This document shows, one piece after another, positions 13,937 through 17,428 of a DNA stretch of 17,428 bases. Below the pieces are notes generated by a model. It searched no databases and was not told the origin of the DNA. It was given only the letters and a program-made list of their open reading frames with translations. How positions within the stretch are numbered: the first letter of the stretch is position 1; every line of letters starts with the position of its first letter. The DNA lies in assembly GCA_017555325.1 (NCBI GenBank), contig JAFZGR010000138.1:1-17428 (forward strand). Direction: 5' to 3'. The translations under genes and the position numbers were made by a program. Origin of the DNA: Alphaproteobacteria bacterium (GTDB lineage: Bacteria > Pseudomonadota > Alphaproteobacteria > CAAHEQ01 > UBA3637).

Positions 13937-13965
13937 TAAATAAAAATAAATACTTTATTTGTCAA
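13937..13965 (-). promoter_or_regulatory. Promoter of the FMN reductase gene
   Basis: On the minus strand a perfect TTGACA (13965-13960) is followed after 17 nt by TATTTA (13942-13937, 4/6). The leader to ATG 13911 would be about 20 nt and contains AAAGGAG. Confidence 0.55.
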
Positions 13966-13977
13966 GAGTATTAGGGA

Positions 13978-15054
13978 CTATTTAATAATACCTCCACCCA
14001 AAACAGAAATGCCATCATTTTTATCATAAATAACCAATGATTGCCCTCGTGTGACAGAACGTTGTGGGGTTTCAAAGGAAACAAGCAATTCATTTTCTGC
14101 TTTTTGTTCAATTATTGCAGGAACCACTTTTCCTGCTGATCGATATTTAACACCAACCGTTAATGGTGTTTGTAATTGCGTTTCAAGCCCGTTCCAAACA
14201 ACCGAACAAATAGTCGTTTTTGAAACAAATGTTGATTCAACCTCTCCAACAATTACTTGATTTTGTTCGGCATCAATATCAACAACATAAAGCGGAACGG
14301 GATATGCAATACCTAAACCTCTGCGTTGACCGATTGTATAGTGCCAAAAACCGATATGTTTTCCTAACACACGTCCATTTGTGTGAACAATATCTCCTAC
14401 TTTTGGGGCTTGTTCCAATAAATCGGCATAGTCCCCATTATAAAAGTCCTGACTATCCGCTTTATCGGCAACAGCTAAACCTCTATCACGAGCCATTTTT
14501 CTAACTTCTTCTTTGGTAAAGCTACCTAATGGCAAAAGTAATCGGGATAATTGTTTTTGGCTCAAACGATATAAAAAATAACTCTGATCTTTTTTTTCAT
14601 CTATCCCTTTTTGCAAAACATATTTTTCGTTTCTTTTTGTAATACGAGCATAATGACCGGTTGCAAAATAATCAAACTGAATTCCTTGTGCTAATGCTTT
14701 ATCACACATTACACCAAATTTCATTGTTTCATTACATTTAACACAAGGATTTGGAGTAATACCCGACAAATAAGATTCTTTAAAATATGATAAAACAATC
14801 TGTTTATATTCTTCGGAACAATCTAAAATATGCACATCGATATTGTGTTCTTTACCCCATTCTTGAACATTTAAAATATCTTGTTTTTCCGTAGAACCGT
14901 AACAAGCATTTCCAGCCGCTTTTAAATTGGCAATATCTTTGTTATAAATAGACATTGTCAATCCAATCACATTGTATCCCTGTTCTTGTAACAGTAATGC
15001 TGTTAAAGTTGAATCAAGACCTCCGCTTAACCCTACAGCAACAGTTTTAATCAT
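13978..15054 (-). CDS. mnmA: tRNA-specific 2-thiouridylase MnmA, variant active site
   Basis: MnmA adenylates and thiolates C2 of wobble U34 in tRNAs for Lys, Glu and Gln. The 358-residue protein has the PP-loop SGGLDS (10-15), NPCVKCN (102-108), ATGHYAR (131-137), KKDQSYFLYRL and the IGQRRGLG and SVTRGQSLV blocks of the C-terminal beta-domains. The usual second catalytic Cys, in the motif DSQ(D/E)-x-CF, is absent: here it reads DSQDFYNGDY (200-209). The first region has an extra Cys, giving CxxC (104/107), and there is another in NACYG (Cys51). This could be a variant using the CxxC plus a third Cys, perhaps for an iron-sulfur cluster as in TtuA-type enzymes; that is inference. AGGAG precedes ATG 15054. 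The antiporter stop lies 9 nt upstream, so they form an operon. Confidence 0.9.
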   Translation of the reverse strand: MIKTVAVGLSGGLDSTLTALLLQEQGYNVIGLTMSIYNKDIANLKAAGNACYGSTEKQDILNVQEWGKEHNIDVHILDCSEEYKQIVLSYFKESYLSGITPNPCVKCNETMKFGVMCDKALAQGIQFDYFATGHYARITKRNEKYVLQKGIDEKKDQSYFLYRLSQKQLSRLLLPLGSFTKEEVRKMARDRGLAVADKADSQDFYNGDYADLLEQAPKVGDIVHTNGRVLGKHIGFWHYTIGQRRGLGIAYPVPLYVVDIDAEQNQVIVGEVESTFVSKTTICSVVWNGLETQLQTPLTVGVKYRSAGKVVPAIIEQKAENELLVSFETPQRSVTRGQSLVIYDKNDGISVLGGGIIK

Positions 15055-15063
15055 AATTTACTC

Positions 15064-15999
15064 CTAAAATAAATAACCAATATACACAACATAAGCACAT
15101 AAAAAGAGAAAACCCATCAAGCGTGAAACTTTTTTAACAGTTAAAACTGTTAAACACAAAACAGATGTCACCAGCGCCATAATAAGAGTATTTTTCATCA
15201 TTTCTTCAGGCATCTGAATAGGCAAAACAAGTGCAACCGTACCCAAAATAAACAAAGCATTGTAAATATTACTCCCAACAACATTGCCAAAAGCGACTCC
15301 GTTTTCTTTTTTATAAGAAGCAATAATAGATGCGGCCAATTCTGGTAAAGATGTTCCCACCGCAACAATAGTTAAACCGATAATAGCTTCAGATATTCCC
15401 CAATGTAATGCTAAAATTTTTGCATTTTCAACAAGCAAATACGCCCCTCCACAAGTTAACCCAATGCCGATTATGGCTTTGATTAACGCAAACCAAATAT
15501 TTTTGATAGATGACGTATCTGTCATTTCTGACGAGGGGGTATTTTTTGAATTTTTTTTATCCGTATAAAAAGAATATCCCACATATAAAACTAATGTTAA
15601 AGCAAAGATAAAACCGATTATTCGATTCATTGTTCCGTACAACATAACACAAATGAGCATTATTGTTGACAAACCCAGAACAAATCCATCACGCTTAAAA
15701 GAATGAATATCTACATTAATCGGATGAATAACCGCTGCCACACCCAAAACAAGTAGGATGTTAGCCGTATTGCTACCGATTACATTTCCAACGGCAATAC
15801 CGTTAGAACTTTGTAAAACAGAAGCCAAACTGGTAACCATTTCCGGCGTTGACGTTCCAAAACCAACCAAAACCAACCCGATAAACAAGGTAGATAATCC
15901 AATTTTTTTTGCAATTGCTACGGAATTGTCAACCAAAAGATTTCCACCATATATAAGTAACACAAAACCCAAAATTAATAATGCATAAACCGAAATCAT
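15064..15999 (-). CDS. Calcium/sodium antiporter, CaCA family (YrbG-like)
   Basis: The 311-residue inner membrane protein has the two inverted alpha-repeats of the Ca2+:cation antiporter family. The first contains GFGTSTPEM (47-55) and GNVIGSN (71-77). The second contains AVGTSLPEL (213-221) and GNVVGSN (238-244). The Glu in each repeat is the ion-binding acid. About ten hydrophobic segments are visible, split by a polar loop near 146-166. Family members exchange calcium or other cations for sodium or protons. It is the first gene of a unit with mnmA (9 nt downstream), an association with no obvious functional meaning. AAAGGAG lies 11 nt before the ATG. Confidence 0.92.
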   Translation of the reverse strand: MISVYALLILGFVLLIYGGNLLVDNSVAIAKKIGLSTLFIGLVLVGFGTSTPEMVTSLASVLQSSNGIAVGNVIGSNTANILLVLGVAAVIHPINVDIHSFKRDGFVLGLSTIMLICVMLYGTMNRIIGFIFALTLVLYVGYSFYTDKKNSKNTPSSEMTDTSSIKNIWFALIKAIIGIGLTCGGAYLLVENAKILALHWGISEAIIGLTIVAVGTSLPELAASIIASYKKENGVAFGNVVGSNIYNALFILGTVALVLPIQMPEEMMKNTLIMALVTSVLCLTVLTVKKVSRLMGFLFLCAYVVYIGYLF

Positions 16000-16040
16000 T
16001 TCTGATAGCTCCTTTATAGGTTAAAATAATGAATAATTCG

Positions 16041-16069
16041 AATATATCATTTTTTTTTCAAAAATACAA
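16041..16069 (-). promoter_or_regulatory. Candidate promoter of the antiporter-mnmA unit
   Basis: On the minus strand TTGTAT (16069-16064, 4/6) is followed after 17 nt by TATATT (16046-16041, 4/6). The predicted leader to ATG 15999 is about 35 nt. Confidence 0.45.
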
Positions 16070-16085
16070 TTTTTTTCCATTATTA

Positions 16086-16156
16086 TTGACAGTTTGATTG
16101 TGACATTTATATGACAATTAAAATACATATTTATGACATTTTATCAGATATTGTCA
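16086..16156 (+). promoter_or_regulatory. Cluster of TGACA motifs upstream of the fadL-like gene
   Basis: TGACA occurs at 16087, 16101, 16112 and 16134, and inverted as TGTCA at 16152-16156. The spacings 11 and 22 between the second, third and fourth copies are whole helical turns. The last two form an inverted pair, TATGACA (16132-16138) and TGTCATA (16152-16158), with a 13-nt spacer. The array starts 71 nt and ends 141 nt upstream-to-start of the gene at 16227 and is 87 nt or more from the antiporter start. It may bind a regulator in phased fashion; some copies may also serve as -35 boxes. Confidence 0.4.
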
Positions 16157-16226
16157 TAAAATAATTGGCAAATAAATAAAAATTTCATAAAAACATATTC
16201 AGTTTTAACAAACGATGGAGAAAAAA

Positions 16227-17428
16227 ATGAAAAAATGTCTTTTAGCTGTAAGTGCTTTAACAGCTTCTTTTTTTACAACAGATACCTTAGCTGCAGGCTA
16301 CCATTTATCTGAATATACTGTAACAGGTTTAGGTCGTTCATTTGCTGGTGTTGGTGTTGTCGGAGATGACTTCTCATCTTTGGCTTTTAATCCGGCAGGT
16401 ATGCAATATAATCAGACAAATGGGGCTCAAACAGGTGTAACAGCTGTCAGTTTGCATTTTGATTATAAAGGCTCAATTGGAACAGTGGCTTCTATTAATA
16501 AAGATGGCATGCCTTCAGAATTAGGTCCACGTAGCGGTTCCGGCCATACACGCCCAACACGGGTTTTGCCACATGTATTTGCTCAACAAAAATTAGATGA
16601 CAAAACAACATTAGGTTTAGGTGTTTATGTTCCGTATGGCTTGGCAACAGATTACGATAATGATTGGTTTGCTCAATCTCATGCTGGATTAAGTCAATTA
16701 TCTGCCACAAATGTCAGTCCATCTTTATCTTATCAGATTAATGATAAATTTGCTGTTGGTGGTGCATTAAATTTGCAATACATTACTGCACGTTTAACCG
16801 GCAATATCGAAAACGGTGGTATGTATTTTGAAAGTGGGTATAACGACTTGGAAGGCGATGATTATGGTGTCGGATATACTTTGGGCGCCACATTTACTCC
16901 GAGAAAAGATATTCGCTTAGGGGTTTCATACCGTTCCAAAATCAAACACAAATTAGAAGGTGATTTAAAAATTTCTGGAATGCCATCCGCCGTTATGGGA
17001 CAACCCATTAAAGCAATGAATGGTCAATCAGATATTTATACCAAAGTAACTATGCCTGAAATTGTTTATTTGACAGGCGCTTATGATTTGAACAAATGTT
17101 TTACATTATCTGCAACAGCAAAATGGACCCGTTGGAGTCAATTTAAAAATTTAGATATTTTTGACAAAACAACTGGGGTAGCGGTTTCTGAAACATTTGA
17201 AAACTGGAAAAACACTTGGTATTATGCTGTCGGCGCGGATTATCGCTATAATCGGAACTGGACATTTAGAACCGGTATTGGTTATGACGAAACTGTTATT
17301 AAAGAACCAAAATACAAAACTGCGCGTATTCCGGATGGTCGTCGGATTTTAACCTCTCTAGGAACAACTTGGAAAAAAGATAACTGGCAAGTTGATTTGG
17401 GATATATGCACATTTTTGTACATGGAGG
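16227..17428 (+). CDS. FadL/OmpP1-family outer membrane transporter (partial, open at right edge)
   Basis: Four hundred codons are visible and no stop is reached. A signal peptide (MKKCLLAVSALTASFF, cleavage probably after LAA at residue 23) is followed by GYHLSEYTVTGLGRSFAG and SSLAFNPAGM (51-60). These are the N-terminal hatch and NPAGM motif of FadL-type channels, which move long-chain fatty acids or other hydrophobic compounds across the outer membrane. The rest alternates in beta-strand fashion (LGLGVYVPYGL, LRLGVSYRSKI-like blocks, VYLTGAYDL), as in the 14-strand barrel. Family members have about 420-450 residues, so only the last strands are missing. GGAG lies 7 nt before the ATG. Transport substrate is inferred from the family only. 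Confidence 0.9.
   Translation, partial: MKKCLLAVSALTASFFTTDTLAAGYHLSEYTVTGLGRSFAGVGVVGDDFSSLAFNPAGMQYNQTNGAQTGVTAVSLHFDYKGSIGTVASINKDGMPSELGPRSGSGHTRPTRVLPHVFAQQKLDDKTTLGLGVYVPYGLATDYDNDWFAQSHAGLSQLSATNVSPSLSYQINDKFAVGGALNLQYITARLTGNIENGGMYFESGYNDLEGDDYGVGYTLGATFTPRKDIRLGVSYRSKIKHKLEGDLKISGMPSAVMGQPIKAMNGQSDIYTKVTMPEIVYLTGAYDLNKCFTLSATAKWTRWSQFKNLDIFDKTTGVAVSETFENWKNTWYYAVGADYRYNRNWTFRTGIGYDETVIKEPKYKTARIPDGRRILTSLGTTWKKDNWQVDLGYMHIFVHG

Noticed and set aside
14051..14504. Plus-strand frames opposite mnmA
   Set aside because: They are antisense shadows of mnmA without start signals or family resemblance.

Overview
The window is an AT-rich (roughly one third G+C by eye), gene-dense bacterial segment. 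A double-membrane proteobacterium is indicated by a FadL-type porin, TolC-family sequence, a VirB3/VirB4 type IV secretion pair, GatCAB, TrmN6 and MnmA. The style (low G+C, Rickettsiales-like virB3-virB4 order, an unusual prepilin and secreted lectin-like protein) suggests an uncultured, possibly host-associated alphaproteobacterium. This is an inference; there is no rRNA or other strict marker here.

Layout. (1) 1-3181, minus strand: virB3 followed by virB4. The virB4 frame runs off the left edge and, without any stop, changes from the VirB4 C-terminus into the interior of a TolC/NodT-family outer membrane efflux protein. (2) 3402-6638, plus strand: compact gatC-gatA-gatB operon for tRNA-dependent Gln/Asn formation. 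(3) 6805-8605: two convergent genes for exported cysteine-rich proteins, a C-type-lectin-like secreted protein and a large type IV prepilin-like protein with three Cys-rich repeats, separated by a bidirectional terminator. (4) 8683-10731: an accessory island with an intact HNH endonuclease gene framed by a long inverted repeat, then a decayed serine recombinase (frameshift, nonsense codon, cut-off HTH), a coiled-coil ORF and a frameshifted unknown gene. (5) 10763-12919: tRNA-Ala(GGC) with its terminator, a GNAT acetyltransferase with an abutting lipoprotein gene (minus), and divergently trmN6 and tRNA-Arg(TCT) (plus). (6) 12944-15999, minus strand: Nudix-like protein, FMN reductase, mnmA and a CaCA-type cation antiporter. 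(7) 16227 to the right edge, plus strand: fadL-like gene, open at its 3' end.

Several genes serve translation: gatCAB, mnmA, trmN6 and two tRNAs. The accessory content lies in the prepilin/lectin pair and the 8.7-10.7 kb island. The most striking observation is the uninterrupted VirB4-to-TolC reading frame, which is either an assembly join, a genomic deletion, or a real gene fusion. The second is the 32-cysteine prepilin-like protein. I found no CRISPR array, rRNA or complete insertion sequence.
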